Shown here piece by piece: positions 63,101 through 64,000 of a DNA stretch of 64,000 nucleotides (position 1 is its first letter; each line of letters begins with the position of its first letter). The position numbers were made by a program, and so were the translations under genes. The stretch covers positions 8,317,501 through 8,381,500 of the forward strand of contig JACDQD010000102.1 of assembly GCA_019843655.1 (NCBI GenBank). Reading direction: 5' to 3'. A model generated the notes under the pieces. It saw only the letters and a list, made by a program, of their open reading frames with translations. It searched no databases and was not told the origin of the DNA. The DNA comes from Lethocerus indicus. Taxonomy: Eukaryota > Arthropoda > Insecta > Hemiptera > Belostomatidae.

Positions 63101-64000
63101 CCCCAAGTTATGCGGTTATCGAAATTGAACCGCGATTACACAAAACGGACAACCCCGTCGGATTATTGTTCCGGGGGAGATATGCCGAGAACCCACGAAA
63201 TGCACTGCAATATCCGGGACGCCATTATGAGTTTGGCAAGGAATTATTTCAACACCCGAATTTATGCTACAAGGTATTAAGGTAACAGCCTGCAACATCA
63301 AATTCTTTGTAATGTACTTGTAATAAACTTCCTTTGCACCCGCAGATTGTTGAATTAATACAGTTTTAAGTTTAACAACTTATTCGGTTCAATATTGGTC
63401 ATTTTTATGTCCAATGGCATTTCTTTTCAGTCGAATTTTCATTGAGGGGGTAAATAGAATGAATGAGAAAGGAATCAATAATGCATTTTTTCTTTAACGA
63501 TTGATACGTTCTATGTCTTCACGCTCCCTTATAATTTATTTCTTCCGATATATAAAGAAATTACTGCTCGGGACTTGAGGCGAATGTACGAAAGCGGAGT
63601 TTTGTTCTGTAATATTGCATTATAAAATATATTTATCCCTATATATTATCGTGGTTACGTGGTTGGGTGACTTTCACTCGGTTAAAATGGTTTACACGCA
63701 AAGGACTGATGTAATCTGTTACATAATATTCAGTCAGTAGGAATCGTAAGCGGTAACAGGCAAGACGACTCATCAACACTATGGTAACTCTCGCTTTAAG
63801 TAGGGCCACTATCGATTTCTTCATCGTCAACCCCTTTCGGATGTAACCTGTCTTTGATACCCTCCGCGGTATAAGAACTAGAGACGGGTGATGAGGGGGG
63901 ACATGAGGGAAGCAGGGGGTGGTGGGTCTCATGTAAATATTGACTCTCTCAATCATCCCTCCGAGGAAACAATTTCTTTGGGCCCCCATCAAAACCCCGC
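60184..64000. other. Non-coding stretch to the window end
   Basis: No recognised gene. GC-rich patches lie at 60610-61500, 61980-62330 and 62740-63220. AT-rich DNA occupies 60190-60600, 61620-61860 and 63300-63660. Open frames are at most about 117 codons and unrecognised. The window ends in GC-rich sequence with no truncated gene that I can identify. Confidence 0.6.

Overview
This window reads as non-coding DNA from an animal nuclear genome, most likely an arthropod and perhaps an insect. The support is indirect. No intact protein-coding gene is recognisable in 64 kb. Simple-sequence repeats are abundant, dominated by long GA/CT tracts. Short GC-rich, CpG-containing islands alternate with AT-rich DNA. 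Two degraded 3' ends of Jockey-like non-LTR retrotransposons (LINEs) carry the C-terminal motif family common in arthropod LINEs. There are no operons, ribosome binding sites, CRISPR arrays, rRNA genes or convincing tRNA genes. The species cannot be named from this sequence.

Layout. 1-11.6 kb: AT-rich DNA with GC-rich patches, two short GA/CT microsatellites and some exon-like but unproven stretches at 8.1-9.1 kb. 11.6-12.1 kb: an internally broken LINE fragment (minus strand) beside a (GA)31 tract. 12-23 kb: non-coding, with an AT microsatellite, a homeobox-site-rich GC block near 16.1 kb and a GA tract at 17.2 kb. 23-29 kb: the longest stop-free stretch (minus strand, not ATG-initiated), a G-quadruplex motif at 25.9 kb, a possible recursive-splice site with a 34-nt exon candidate at 27.69 kb, and two copies of a dispersed element containing TTTATGCAAAAC. 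29.07-29.55 kb: a second, better preserved LINE 3' end with stop codon, 3' UTR, AATAAA and A-tail. 29.6-43 kb: non-coding, with a strong GC hairpin at 31.5 kb, a third copy of the dispersed element at 34.3 kb and a G-rich block at 35.1-35.6 kb. 43.5-46.6 kb: rich in low-complexity DNA, including a (GA)29 and a (CT)65 tract. 46.6-64 kb: non-coding, with two long TA microsatellites and several GC islands.

How it fits together. The simplest reading is an intergenic desert or a very long intron, built of decayed transposon debris, microsatellites and GC-rich blocks. Some of those blocks could be conserved regulatory elements. The best splice-like signal (27.69 kb) and several weaker ones lie on the plus strand, so a large plus-strand intron is possible but unproven. 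Items most worth following up are the three-copy dispersed element, the 27.69 kb splice-site pair and the homeobox/octamer motif content.
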